Source of the DNA: Paramacrobiotus metropolitanus
Lineage: Eukaryota > Tardigrada > Eutardigrada > Parachela > Macrobiotidae
DNA: 64,000 bases
Assembly: GCF_019649055.1 (NCBI RefSeq)
Contig: NW_026570259.1
Location: 434,001-498,000 of the forward strand
Reading direction: 5' to 3'
Under the pieces are notes generated by a model. It did no database searches. It was not told the DNA's origin and worked only from the letters and a program-made list of their open reading frames with translations. Numbering within the stretch: the first letter of the stretch is position 1; the number at the start of each line of letters is the position of its first letter. A program made the position numbers and the translations under genes. This document shows positions 24,301 to 35,737 of this stretch, in pieces.

Positions 24301-25209
24301 CGTCCGGCCCGGGTGCTTCGATGCCTACCGCAGGAAACATACTATCTTATGCAATTTCCCGATACATTTTCCCATTACAAATTTATTGTAGCGCGAGAAG
24401 TTCATGGCATTCACAACATGAGTAAATAAAAAATTGCCCTGTTCAAACAAATAAATAGCTAAATACTGGGTAAATAAATACAAATCCACTGGCTAGTTTC
24501 GCAGTGTTAATCAAATCGGTGAACAGAAAACATGTGGAATCGAGGTTTATTAAAACTACCTGGTACAGGCTATCATCGGTGAAATGCTGTTTCCTCTTCT
24601 CTTTCTGGATTGTTTTTTGACAGAAAACTCTGAAGAGCTGGGCCTCGTCGTGGTTCGTCCACAGAATTGCTGGGTGCAGATTCTACACAATAACGGATAT
24701 ATATCATTCCTTATCAGATAAACCCATGGATTTTTACAATCCTAAATTAAACAGCCGCACTCATCAGGATAATAAGTTAACAGGAAACGGATCTTTATTT
24801 CATTCATGATTATCACGGTAATAACAGACCCTACTGCTTCAAATTAATTTCGGCTTTGTTAACAAAATATGATCCCTCATACAGAGTCATACTGTACTTT
24901 CCGAACAATTGGTTACCGCGCGGCTTCCCCGTGTGACGTATTGCAAATGAATGCTGATCGCAGTTCTAAACTGCTATTCATGTTAACACTGCTGTACCTA
25001 AATACAAAGCTGATCATGGATGAAAGAGCAGAGAAAGGGAACAGAGCTTGGCTGCCGTAATCCCTGTCAATTGTCTGCCAATGACCAATTGTTTAAAATG
25101 TATGTGAAAAAGTAACCATTGTCCAGAAATCTCGAAGTACCGATGGAGGCGCAGAAAATATGATATTACGTAAGTGCATTTTACTACGTTATTATTTACT
25201 TTTTCCTTT
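21341..25209. other. Unassembled region with isolated exon-like pieces
   Basis: Several segments look like exons but do not join in frame. On the minus strand these are 22435-22375 (KPIEPEASGLITNLHGKEG, CUB-like in flavour), about 22342-22219 (QNLCDTDNRCLVPPG, Cys-containing), about 22792-22740 (FQFSMDHVTSDARG, with a GTGAGT donor) and about 21937-21787 (ending RLYTEIQ before GTAGGG). A plus-strand frame covers 22167-22487 as well. A T-rich stretch at 23137-23600 gives only hydrophobic low-complexity frames. A plus frame at 23936-24157 (TRILHRFFLRATEYLRQRFN) may be a decayed transposon piece. The likeliest reading is a minus-strand secreted or CUB-like gene, intact or decayed. Not resolved. 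Confidence 0.35.
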
Positions 25210-25467
25210 TTACTTACTTTTTTTGGCTACTTGTATTCCCAAAATGACATTGATAATCATGGAGCATACAAGAAGTGATGCTACAACCACAAGCGCAGTA
25301 AAATATCTGTCAGGATTGCCGGAAGTATTGGTCCAAGAGTTTTTGGTGTCGTATGAACAGTTTAGCTGGATGGGATCCACGTTCATTTCCTTCCTATCGC
25401 CATCATCCGATTTTGCAAAATACACTGATGCGAAAATAATAACTACAAAAAATACAATCTTCAGCAT
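25210..25467 (-). CDS. Small type I membrane protein with KKxx-type C-terminus
   Basis: 85 residues from ATG at 25467. A signal peptide is evident (MLKIVFFVVIIFASVYFA), then a polar luminal part with two N-glycosylation sequons (NCS, NTS), one membrane segment (YFTALVVVASLLVCSMIIN) and a short cytoplasmic tail ending AKKSK. The last four residues fit the dilysine KKxx retrieval signal of ER-Golgi cycling membrane proteins. No family is recognised. It is intronless as read; longer upstream exons are possible but not needed. Confidence 0.5.
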   Translation of the reverse strand: MLKIVFFVVIIFASVYFAKSDDGDRKEMNVDPIQLNCSYDTKNSWTNTSGNPDRYFTALVVVASLLVCSMIINVILGIQVAKKSK

Positions 25468-25484
25468 AGTGATAATCAAGAAGT

Positions 25485-25525
25485 TACAAAAGGTTACAAA
25501 AAGGTTAAGGTTAAGGTCAAAAGGT
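25485..25525. repeat. Short AAGGTTA-type tandem repeat
   Basis: AAAAGGTTAC, AAAAAGGTTAAGGTTAAGG and AAAAGGTTACG follow one another just upstream of the small membrane protein gene. Confidence 0.5.
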
Positions 25526-25740
25526 TACGAAACCGATCTCTTCTCATAAAGAATAATCCAGAATATTTGTTGCCCTGGATGAAATACTGTACGCTCATGG
25601 CATAATTCAGGTTTTTGACAAGCCGACTCCCAGTGCCAAGATTGGCTGCAATATTTTTAAGGTGTTATTTATTGGCTGTTCCACGGCGGAACTAAGAGAA
25701 GGCGTAAGAGCGTCAACGGTGACGTCGCAGGAGGGCAGGC

Positions 25741-25790
25741 GGCTCGTTAGCGCAGTAGTCTGTAGTAATCGCAGGCTCCATAGACTGCTA
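25741..25790 (+). repeat. tRNA-like fragment (possible SINE head)
   Basis: GGCTCGTTAGCGCAGTAG resembles the 5' half of an elongator tRNA-Met with its A box. The anticodon arm and T arm do not follow, so it is not a functional tRNA. A tRNA-derived SINE head or a tRNA pseudogene is likely. Confidence 0.4.
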
Positions 25791-26468
25791 TGACAGACTG
25801 CACTTCTTCGTGCTGTCAGATCAACATGGTATAGCTCTAAAGAAAGAGCAAAAGATTTTGGGATTTTTTAGTGTATCCGTTTTCATTAATAATTGCGTAG
25901 TGAGGTTTTTAGAACTTTTTCAAAGGAAATTAAGTCAGCATACAAAGTCAGCGCAACAGCAGGTCCAGACTGCGCGTCCGTTGTGCTAATAGTTTTACAT
26001 TTTGAGACCTTTTTGACATTTAATATTTAATTCATCAAATGCGCCTGCACTGGCTGTACACACAGTGTAAACCAAAAATCTTAGAATTGTTTCCTCTTTC
26101 ATTTAAGCTATACCCCGCGAGTTTGAACTTACAAGCTTACAACCGCATAACAACCTACTAACCTATAGAGCATACGATCCATTAAGCAAACTGCAGATGG
26201 ACGACTTGCCGCGACGTGGCACATAATACAATATAAAAAAAGCGCCACCGTCTGCAGCTAACAAAAGTATCATCATACAACATTACAATGTCATTTGCAT
26301 TATTATAATTTAGGAAGCCATAATGAATACGAGCTCGTACAGCACCTTGCAATCGGAACCCATCTAAGAATAAGAAGGGCGGGCGCCTGCGACTGGAGAA
26401 CACTGCTGGTTTACCATTTAAATTTAAATATGAAATTCTGAATTTACTGAAGTAACGAGTACTGGTGA

Positions 26469-26560
26469 AATAAAAATCTCGTCAAAGACGGAAGTCAGAC
26501 CGGTGCCAGCTGCGCTCTAAAGCCGTGCGACTAACCACTGAATCCACCGACTGAATCTTT
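26469..26560 (-). repeat. tRNA-derived SINE-like sequence
   Basis: On the minus strand GGTGGATTCAGTGGTTAGTC contains an A-box-like TGGTTAGTCGCACGG, and CCGGTCTGACTTCC about 40 nt later resembles a degenerate B box. No cloverleaf can be closed. Tail and target duplication were not identified. Confidence 0.4.
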
Positions 26561-26684
26561 ATACTCGTATTTTGATCTAAAGATTTTAACACATTGTGCG
26601 ATCCAGCACCCGAGAACGGTAACAACCTCCGTGAACAGCCAACATCCGAGTGGACACTGGACAGTCGTGCACGCAGCCACGCCC

Positions 26685-26735
26685 GTGTTTATCCCGTGTT
26701 TATCCGTACGCCCGTGTTTATCCGCACGCGCAGCA
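26685..26735. repeat. Short CCCGTGTTTATC tandem repeat
   Basis: CCCGTGTTTATCC occurs three times with ACG linkers. Confidence 0.55.
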
Positions 26736-27743
26736 TATATGGACTCGTTACGAAGGGCGTTCCAAAAGTAACTTTCCCCTTCTTGCATCTCCCTCCACCA
26801 ATACATTCAAATATTACATTCTTACACAGATATTTTTACGAATACCATTCATTAATTTTCATCGATTTTCCTCCTTAATTTTGTCGATCTTCCTCGTAAT
26901 ATTTCGAGAAGTAAACAACGTTTTTCTGCTTGAAGTTTTCCGCTTTTCAGCGTGAATTTACATATTGAGATTCTTTTAAAAATCCATGAAAAGGTCATCT
27001 CTGACCCACTGTTTTATTTTTTAAGACAGGTCAACCAATAACCCGCAATTTTTTACCCAAGCATTTTAGTGTAAAAGCATGCATTTAGATGTGTAACAGG
27101 TGTAAATCAGCACTTTAGTGTAACGGTTGTAACCAAATACATATTTTTATGCTAGGTCCATACTTCAGTTGTAATTCGGAAAACAATAGAAATCTTGCAA
27201 CAATCGTAGAAAAAGTATGTACGCGAGCCACTTTTGTTGTAGCAATTTTTGTTGTAATTCTCGACAGTATGGACGCGAAAGTTACAGAAAAAAAGTTGCG
27301 CGACGAAAAATTTGTTGTAGATTGATGTTGTAGGAGGGAGGGGCTTTTCTTCCTTTCTACAACAATCGTAGTAAACTGGCCAATGGGCAGTTTTGTCAGA
27401 ATTACCATATGTGTATATGTGTGCAGCTCTACATGCATACTTATTTAAAACAATAATACTCATAAATTACTTGTTATCATTATGATGTCACCTATGAACT
27501 GATTACCATAACCAGAAACTGCATTGTACTGCACAATACTTCAAAGTTCAAACTGTTTAGTAACATCAAATACATGTTTCTTACTCTGTATTATATAACT
27601 GTACCGACAAATTTTTAGAAAACTCGATATCCTGCGACCCTATAGCAACTGCATAAGTCTGGGTATATCTTGGACTGGTTTTTTGGGTATGATAGCGACC
27701 ATGATTGGTATGCTGTACTTCTGTACATTTTCGTGTGATATTA

Positions 27744-28314
27744 CAAAGGAGGCTCCAAAACTAAGTTTCCCTATTTTGCCTCGCTGCCATGTGAAGTAAT
27801 AAACATGCGATATATTTTTTGTTGTATAAGTAATTATGTAAACTAACTAGGGAAATAAGAATCAAAAGATTCAATGAAGAACTGGGAAAAGGAAAAGAAA
27901 AAAGTTAAGAAGATTAATAAAAACTGTCTGGGTATACGTAAAACACGTGGCATAGTGCGTATAACCTTTGACAGTTTTCTCGGCAGTTCTTCTCCATTTG
28001 ATTGTAGTCAGGTAGAGTTATATTTTACTTTGGTTCGTTAATGAAGGATTCAATGAAGAACTGGGAAAAGGAAAAGAAAAAAGTTAAGAAGATTAATAAA
28101 AACTGTCTGGGTATACGTAAAACACGTGGCATAGTGCGTAAAACCTTTGACAGTTTTCTCGGCAGTTCTTCTCCATTTGATTGTAGTCAGGTAGAGTTAT
28201 ATTTTACTTTGGTTCGTTAATGAAGGACGTTTCTTAAAATATGGTTCATAAGAGCTAAAGGCGTTTATGTCGGGAGATACATAATGGAGAAACTCACTTT
28301 TGGAGTGTCCTTTG
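27744..28314. mobile_element. Nested TIR element with TA duplication, mariner-like MITE
   Basis: CAAAGGAGGCTCCAAAACTA at the left pairs with the complement of the right end (CAAAGGACACTCCAAAAGTG). TA flanks both ends. It is 571 bp without coding capacity and lies inside the larger element. A similar terminal sequence (GGGCGTTCCAAAAGTAAC) stands alone near 26757. Confidence 0.6.
27868..28225. repeat. Tandem duplication, 2 x 179 bp
   Basis: Two adjacent copies (27868-28046, 28047-28225), both starting GATTCAATGAAGAACTGG, with one difference seen (GCGTATAACC versus GCGTAAAACC). It lies inside the nested MITE, so the duplication is recent relative to its insertion. Confidence 0.85.
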
Positions 28315-28576
28315 TAATAAATAAAAATGTTGCTTCCGCTTGTTAATAAATGTAAAAAGCGGGATTATCTCCGCCAATCGTATCTCTGCTGGGTCGGCTT
28401 AAATTTTTGTTGCGGTTGAAGTATGGCCGGGAAGTGTTGCAGAAAGTAAAAATTGAACAACATTGCTACAACGTCCTGGAAACTACGACTACGATTGTTG
28501 CAGTCGTAGTTCCCATTTTAAGACTACGATTTGTTGTACAACTTTTTCTTACAACTGAAGTATGGACCTAGCATTA

Positions 28577-30379
28577 TTAGTGTAAGTTATCTGCTCTTGG
28601 ATTAGGTTCGGGATCCCGATTTACGCAAGAACAGTTTCCCTTTTCTTCCAAGAGTGAGCTACTAAACACCGTGAAACTGGAAAAATTTGCGTTTTGTCCA
28701 GAAAACTTCGTTATGTCAGTTTTTACAGATACGCTTTTTTAAAAAGCTAAATTAATATCACCGACACCATAACTACAGTACATATTTGCCATACTTAATA
28801 TTGATAACAGGACACTATAGCTACTACTGTTTTTATGTAGTACAGTAATTGATTAAAAAGGTTTCAAAGGGGAGAAATTCGACAATGAAGAATTTCAGTA
28901 CTTAATCATTAGCTTTGGTATCATTCAGATTTTACTTCATGTTAAATTTTTATATTCTGCTTTAAGCTGGCTATAATTACGGTACCTATACGCTGCCGGC
29001 ATACCGGCAATAAGTAACCAGCCTGCTTGTATACTGAAACTCGACTCTGCACTTCCTCAGACTTCAAGGAAGCTTTGAGTGTTTTAGTATCGACTGTTCA
29101 GGTTGGCAAGGAAGTTTAAAGTTTAATAAAGTCATTTAAAGTCCTCCGAAAATAATGATTTTGATTAACCGGTATACCGACTTTGTGGACTATGAGAACG
29201 CACTTCGCCAGATCACCGTGCAGTTTTTACGCATGCTATGAGAAAACGTAATCTCTTTGACAACAGTTGCCAAAAGCAAGACAACACGCCGCAGCACCCT
29301 GGACCTGTCGTACATTACAGCAATATCCATGCGTGCCGAAGCAAGCAGCATCGCAAGCCCATGACGACAAGACTGCGAATTACCGGAACATCATCCAAGA
29401 GCGAGTGCAGCATTTTTATTAGAAACAGCACTACTGGCGGCTGATTTTGTTATTCGACCGTCTACATTTGTAAAGGTTGCTGTATAACGAGCGCGAACTA
29501 TTGTATATCTAGATTCTAGTCTATCTACAGTATTTATCTATCTAGTCTAGTCTATCTATCTAGATCTAGCTCTAGATCTATATTATCACAAAAAATACCA
29601 AAAGGGATACACCAACCCAGCTTAACCGTACGTATAGAATCAGCGAAAACTATTCCCGTAATCTGAAAGCCCATATTCCAAAACCCGGCCAGACTTTTCT
29701 AAAAACTCCTACTAACACAGCGAATAAATCATTTCGGCAAAACTCAACCACCTAAGTATCTCCATACTTTTATAAAGTCCATCAGTACTTTACTGAGATA
29801 CTGATAGTAATTTACTTTACTTTACTGATAGTAATTTACTTTACTGATAGTAATTTTAATCAGCATTCGGCATGTATGACAAAGATTTAACTGTTGCTAT
29901 GTTCGTAATCGAAGATTTGAATTAAAGTGACCTCTCATTACCCATTTACATATGTATGTTTATGCAACAACAACAACAACAACATTTACATACACTACCA
30001 CCATTTTCAATCTTACAGTACAACACCTAGATTATTAAAATGACGTTTAAAATATTATATGCTAAAGGACATACTGTACACTACTACTATGTTTTTCTAA
30101 CTAATACAGCATCTCTCTTGAAAATTCACGAATTAAACTCAAACCGGCAGTTTCTCTATACCGGTATTTTATAATTGTTACAGAAATTGGAACGAAGTCC
30201 CTAAACGCAAAAAATACTCTTCTCGAACATTTCGGAGAAAACGTAGGAAATATTATGACATCAAATGGGCGATTCGCAAAAGGTAAAATGTGTTTAGTCT
30301 AAAAGTGTTCTTTACTACGAATTTCAGCTGATTTTACCGGTACTGTTAGTGAAAAAAATACCAGTACTTACTGTTCAGT
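28577..30379. other. Gene-free, microsatellite-bearing region
   Basis: Contains a CTAT/TAGA-type microsatellite at about 29508-29583, a TTACTGATAGTAA-type repeat at about 29795-29855, and a (CAA)n run at about 29963-29982 after GTTTATG. A 68-codon frame at 29238 has no features. No gene is supported. Confidence 0.4.
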
Positions 30380-30384
30380 GTGCA

Positions 30385-30555
30385 GGTCCCGTTAGGTGAA
30401 CCGTTAGCTACCATTACTATTTACTAGTACTGTCCGAAACACAGGGCCCGTTAGGAGAAGGAGTGACCGAGCTATAACTCCCGTCCAGTGAGCCAGCCCG
30501 TTAAGTGAACGGGTAACCAAGCTGTGCGGATCCCGTTAGGTGAGCGGGTGACTGA
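30385..30555. repeat. Degenerate minisatellite, core CCCGTTAGGTGA
   Basis: Imperfect copies of (C)CCGTTAGGTGAACGGGTGAC recur about every 35-60 bp. Each core has inverted CCCGTTA...GAACGGG symmetry, so it could form small hairpins. Confidence 0.5.
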
Positions 30556-30787
30556 TTTAACACTACTGAGAATTTGCAGAATGAGCATCATTGAGGTTGA
30601 GAATCATGAATTCATTTGGCAGAATTCATACTGATTTCAGAGAATTATCAATAGGTTTGTATATAAAATCTGTGTTTTTGCGCAAGTGTGATGTGCCGAT
30701 TCTGGTTGGGGAAAATATACCGGTAGATATTATACTAATAATATAAATATTCATTCGAAATCAAAAAAAGTGACCATGGACCATAAG

Positions 30788-31385
30788 AAACGCGGAGGCG
30801 AAGCCGAGGTTGTATCTTGTAGACTATATTAAAACGATGCTTTTAAAGCATCTCAACTGGAATTGCTTATACAGAACGACTGTTCAGGTTGGAAAAGGAT
30901 GCAAGGTCACGAAGCAGTTGCTTTGTTTAAGTGAAACTACAGTAACTCTTGATATTGTTATCGTGCTATTGTGAATTAAAGAAAGTACTGCTGCGAAGCA
31001 GCTATTATTACGATTACCAGAATCGAGAAACACCAGTTTACTGTGCGCCAGTGTGCGGCCAGATCGCAAGCCTAATTTATTAGAACGTCGTCTCGTACGA
31101 ACGGAAGAAGAAACAAAACTAAAATCAGGTTTAGAAATAGAATGGGCAGCTTCCGAAAAGTGTTTAGTCATGCTACGATCATGGCAAGCTGGTCAGAACA
31201 TGTAGCCACACATGGTGAACCGCTTAGACATCATTCATCCGCTTTAATATTATTACAATACAGTATATTAGGTATACTTCTTTATTATTATTACAATATA
31301 TTAGGTACATATATATCCGCTTTAATATTATTATTACAATATATTAGGTACAAGAAACGGCTTCGGCTTTGCCTCCGCGTTTCTT
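30788..31385. repeat. Inverted repeat pair around AAACGCGGAGGC
   Basis: AAGAAACGCGGAGGCGAAGC near 30788 recurs as its complement near 31350-31384. The right copy is itself an imperfect palindrome. Between them a plus-strand frame (RKPNLLERRLVRTEEETK) ends soon and may be a decayed coding fragment. Confidence 0.5.
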
Positions 31386-31539
31386 GTGACCTACACCTAT
31401 GGCACGTTTTCTACACGTCAAATTTTTGGAAAGCTAAATCCTGCCTGTTGTTTGGTGAGCCATCTGTTGACGTCTGTTGTCCGCCTGTAACCTTCCAGTT
31501 GCCTTGAGCATTCTGCCCACGCATTGCCCTTGTTCTCTA

Positions 31540-32140
31540 TCGTCATCTTCCGTTGTCCTGCGTTGTCCTCCGTTGTCCACCCGTTGTCCTCCGTTGTCCA
31601 CCCGTTGTCCACCCGTTGTCCTCCGTTGTCCACCCGTTGTCCACCCGTTGTCCTCCGTTGTCCACCCGTTGTCCACCCGTTGCCTTGAGTTATCCACCCG
31701 TTGTCCACCCGTTGTCCTCCGTTGTCCACCCGTTGTCATCCGTTGTCCACCCGTTGCCTTGAGTTGTCCACCCGTTGTCCTCCCTTGTCCACCCGTTGTC
31801 CACCCGTTGTCCACCCGTTGTCCTCCGTTGTCCACCCGTTGTCCACCCGTTGCCTTGAGTTATCCACCCGTTGTCCACCCGTTGTCCTCCGTTGTCCACC
31901 CGTTGTCATCCGTTGTCCACCCGTTGCCTTGAGTTGTCCACCCGTTGTCCTCCCTTGTCCACCCGTTGTCCTCCGTTGTCTACCCGTTGTCCTCCGTAAT
32001 CCACCCGTTGTCTTGCGTTGTCCACCCGTTGTCCTTCGTTGTCCATTTGTTGTCTTCCGTGGTCCACCCGTTGTCTTGCGTTGCCCATCCGTTGTCCGGG
32101 CGTTGTCCTCCGTTGTCCGCCCGTTGTATAGCGTTGAGCA
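31540..32140. repeat. 11-bp satellite, CCCGTTGTCCA orientation
   Basis: Tandem 10-11 bp units CACCCGTTGTC and CTCCGTTGTC, with a recurring variant containing GCCTTGAGTT. A higher-order period of 170 bp is visible (the variant block at 31681 recurs at 31851). The complementary satellite fills 62,395-64,000. It has no stop codons in any frame, so long ORFs here are artefacts. Confidence 0.95.
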
Positions 32141-33211
32141 CTAAAATTTCTTGCGCAATTATTTTTTAAGTCGGTATTGGGTTGGAATATTGCGACGAAA
32201 ACAGAGTCAGAGCTCATCTAACGAGATTAGATGCTGGTATCGGGGTTGGTGGGGTCTGGGAACAGTATCAAAACCAAAAATAAAAAAATCGGTTGCTCTC
32301 TGATATGGTATCGGCGATTACAGGCATGTACGTGCTTGGGCTAAGAGCGGCACTATTTGAACCAGAAAAGGTGCAAGGTTATGCGAAGGCTGCATTCGAA
32401 AAAATGAAAATCGCATCCCACTCTCCTGCCACCTAAAGAACTGAATCAACTGATAGAAGCCTCACACCGAAGAAACAGATTTCTCTGACTGAATCTCAAT
32501 TATGGCATGCCACAAAATAGGTCTTAAAAGCGTTGAAAAATTAATCATTGGCAGATAAGGTAAGAGAAAAGTTACGAGTTATATGTACACTGTACAGCAA
32601 TGTATGTAGAAAGGAAAATTAAAAAAATGTTCAACAGTTACTATATCCAAATATATATGCAAAAATTCGTGCACCCAGCCAAAACCCGTGGCAACTCTCG
32701 TGCATGTAGGCAGCAGCCATGCGGACCCAAAAGATCACCGGTGCCAACAGCTGACGCCCGTGCGTTCGCTGCGCACATACTAGTATTTAGGTGTCCGGTC
32801 GAGCTTTCTTTATCCAGTCCTTTGGATTTCTCGCAGTTAATTTTAGAAGCAAAGTTTGGCAAATATTTACGAATAACTAAAGTGCATTAAAATCGGCTGA
32901 AGGTACAGTTTCCATTTTCCAAAAAGCACTAAACTAAAATTAGCAAGAAACGTTTGTTCTTGTCGAAGAAATCCGTACTTTAATTTGCGAAAGTTTGGAA
33001 ACGATTCAGCGATATGATGATAACAGGGATGAGCATTCTGTGTCATCAACTGCACTGAAAAGCAAAGAAATGGTGATAAAACACGCAGTGCCGTGCCAAA
33101 CACGCACCCGGACATTTGGGAGTGTTACATTACGCCGCAATTAAATTCGACGCACGACTTTTTGCCGCGAAGACATTTCGCCATTTTCATAAGTTTCTTA
33201 GGCCTGTTAGT
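32141..33211. other. No supported gene
   Basis: A 44-codon plus-strand frame at 32305-32439 (LRAALFEPEKVQGYAKAAFE) looks coding-like but lacks context. Nothing else is seen. Confidence 0.35.
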
Positions 33212-33213
33212 CT

Positions 33214-34166
33214 AAGGCCTCGTCCCCAATCTGTAGCGAATTTAGCTACGGTACAGGACACCACCGTCCCATAATAGGAGGCACGCGATACGGTATGTCG
33301 GTTTTCGCTTCGCGTATCTGGTTATCAGCGCAAAGATTCGGGACCGAGGTATGCTGCATATCTGAATGCGTCCCGTTTCCACAAGGCCCAGACTCCAACT
33401 CAGACTCTGACTCTGATACTGACCACTCAAACTCTGACTCTGACTACTCAAAGTCTGACTCTGACCGCTCACAGTGTGACTCTGATTCTGAAGGTTTCTC
33501 AGGCTTCTCGATAGGTTCATTATGTTTCTTAATAGGTTTCTTAGGCTCTTAGGTTTCTTAAGTTTCTTAGATTTCTTAGGTTTCTTAGGTTTCTTAGAGT
33601 TCTTAGGTTTCGTAGGTTTCTCAGTTTCTTAATTTTCTTAGGTTTCTGGTATTCTTAGGTTATTTAGTCAGAGTCAGAGTTCGGACAGTCAAAGTCAGAC
33701 TTTGAGTAGTCAGAGTTTGAGCGGTCAGAGTCTGAGTCAGAGCTAGAGCGCGGGCCGTTTGCGACTGATCTGACTCATCATCAGCTAAAACGTAAAAAGT
33801 AAGGACGATGATGCCAAAAACTTTCAATCCAGGGAACAACATTTAGCAATTCAGACTAGGAACTAACTAGAATGAAGGCATAAAAACAGTTAGCAAATGA
33901 ATTCTTCCAACAAACTCCGAGAACACAAAAAAAAGCTGGTAAGCAGTGCGATATGCGATCGAAGCGATGGTACGCAAATACAGCGATACGGGGCCAAAGC
34001 TGAAGATTCGATACAGGAAACGGAGAGCGAGCCCAGTTTCGATATGCGTAGCCTGTACTGCATCTTGGTGGTGCGCACCGAAAAGTGTCCCATTTTTGTA
34101 CTGTAGCGAAACTAGATACGGTGCTGTATCGCAACGAGATACGCTTTAGAAAGGGGACGAAGCCTA
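33214..34166. mobile_element. Foldback-like element with AGGC(C/T)TCGTCCCC ends
   Basis: The left end AAGGCCTCGTCCCC and right end GGGGACGAAGCCT are inverted. Inside, the arms hold complementary Ser/Asp-codon-like repeats (GACTCTGACTC at 33395-33490; GTCAGAGTCAGAG at 33665-33745) around a (TTTCTTAGG)n core at about 33495-33660. Arms are about 280 and 500 bp and diverged. (TTTCTTAGG)n also flanks the element on the right (34166-34270). No transposase is seen. Confidence 0.5.
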
Positions 34167-34404
34167 AGGTTTCTTAAGTTTCATAGGTTTCTTAGGTTTC
34201 TTAGGTTATTCTCTGGTTAGTTTTAGGCTAAACTCAGGTTTTTGGTAGGTTATTTTCAGGTCATTTTTATGCTGTTCTTAGGTTATTCGTAGGTTTCTTA
34301 AATTTTTCTTATGGTTATTTCGTACTTTGTTGATTTCCTTAACTTTTTTTTGTTGACTGAGGCCTAGCGGAGGTCCTCTATGTTTAGCGCTAATGGAAAA
34401 AGCG

Positions 34405-34585
34405 ATGTCTGTCCGTCGGTCACCGCCACAAAATGCGCATGTGCACTGGGGCGTTTGGTACCAAATGCACACATGCGCGGTGGCCGTATATATTCAGACC
34501 ACTTGCAACTCAAGATATCTGTCCGTCGGTCAGCGCCACCAAAATGCATTTTTATGCTGGGTCTTTTGGTACCGAAGGAAATACA
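34405..34585. repeat. Direct duplication, CTGTCCGTCGGTCA...TTTGGTACC
   Basis: CTGTCCGTCGGTCACCGCCA near 34408 recurs as CTGTCCGTCGGTCAGCGCCA near 34521; both copies end with TTTGGTACC. Period about 113 bp. Confidence 0.6.
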
Positions 34586-35191
34586 TAAGCATGGGTCCTT
34601 GCATGAGCGTAATGACTAAAATCTCCGATAAGTCCGCAGGTGCCGCCTTAAACCTGTTATACTGTCTGTAGATAAATGAAATTTCCGGTTTGATATTTGG
34701 AAGAGACGATGTTTATTAATGCAGCCTGCATTAACAGCTTCCAGCCTGCAGTACGATATGGATTGCATTATGCAGGTCTATATCGCAAGGCAGGCTCGAA
34801 CTTCGAAATCAAAAACTTTTCTTCGGACCAATCGAAAAACTTTCAGCACAGTAAAGTGCCCTCCAACAAAACAATAAAAGAGCTACTCTTCCATTCATAA
34901 AGGATTTTTGCAAGGCGGAAAAAGTAGACTTGTTATAATGTAGCACGTCACAACTGAACGGCGGCACTGCTAGAGTTTGTAAAACCGTGCATTGTAACTG
35001 ACAAACGCGTCCAGAGAAATACTAGTGCTGATCAGACCGGGTTAAACATTTAGCAGATGTTTTTGCTGAAGTAGGGCACAACGCTCTCTTGCGCGCCCGT
35101 GAAAGATAGCGCGAGTTAGTCACCACAACATTCTTAGCCGAAAGCTAACGGCTGCGCTCATTGGTCCGCTACGTGATCCACAGATGAATTA

Positions 35192-35218
35192 CAAAACGCG
35201 GCTTCGAAGCTGCGTTTT
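35192..35218. repeat. Near-perfect 26-bp palindrome
   Basis: AAAACGCGGCTTC followed by GAAGCTGCGTTTT; one mismatch between arms. Related AAACGCGG/CCGCGTTT palindromes occur at 30,790 and 31,350. Confidence 0.6.
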
Positions 35219-35737
35219 CTATTTCACATACACATTCACCTCCGTTGTTGTGCATAGCCAACCGAGCTTTACACCGTGGTCACCGGAACCCGTAACATAT
35301 AGTAAATATTAAAGCATTATAATTGCTAATTTGCTAATAAAATGTGGTGCAAGTATTAATCCGCATTAATAATTTAGCCTCACTTAGTTTTAAAAGTTGT
35401 TATTACTTACTAGTAAAAGACTATTAGTGATTGTTAATTTAGGAATTACGATTAGTAATTAAAGTAATTATTATTAGTGATTACGATTATCAATGCACAT
35501 TTGTAATATTGTGTAGGTTGTGTTACTGTAATTAAGTCTAATTATATTAATTAATAACGCGTATTAATTTGCTAAGTTACATTGAGTAAATGGATACATT
35601 TTTTTCTTCAGTTAAGTTGTAAATTATTGCATTAATTAATGACACCTCAAGCATGCGGAATAAAACGTGGCTGCGGCCCTGCTGTACAATTCGTTTGTGT
35701 GTACGCATCTGGCGTTCGACTGCGAGTGCGACCCGTT

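Larger units (their letters stand above)
27150..28573. mobile_element. Non-autonomous TIR DNA transposon, PIF/Harbinger-like
   Basis: Ends are inverted repeats: TGCTAGGTCCATACTTCAGT at the left and its complement at the right, about 25 bp matching. The flanks are TTA on both sides (27147-27149 and 28574-28576), the target preference of PIF/Harbinger elements. A TA duplication around a shorter GGTCC-ended element is an alternative. No transposase is encoded; the 1.42 kb interior is AT-rich and holds a second transposon. Confidence 0.7.

Noticed and set aside
25741-25815. Functional tRNA-Met
   Set aside because: Only the D-arm region fits; no anticodon stem or T arm follows.
26531-26955. Several 90-100 codon ORFs
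   Set aside because: They lie across a SINE-like sequence, a tandem repeat and a transposon end; no coding pattern.
31540-32140. CRISPR array
   Set aside because: Units are 10-11 bp without unique spacers, and the window is an animal genome.
31418-32217. Overlapping 70-150 codon ORFs at 31.4-32.2 kb
   Set aside because: Same satellite, same explanation.
32305-32439. 44-codon plus-strand frame
   Set aside because: Coding-like composition but no splice sites, homology or neighbours to support it.
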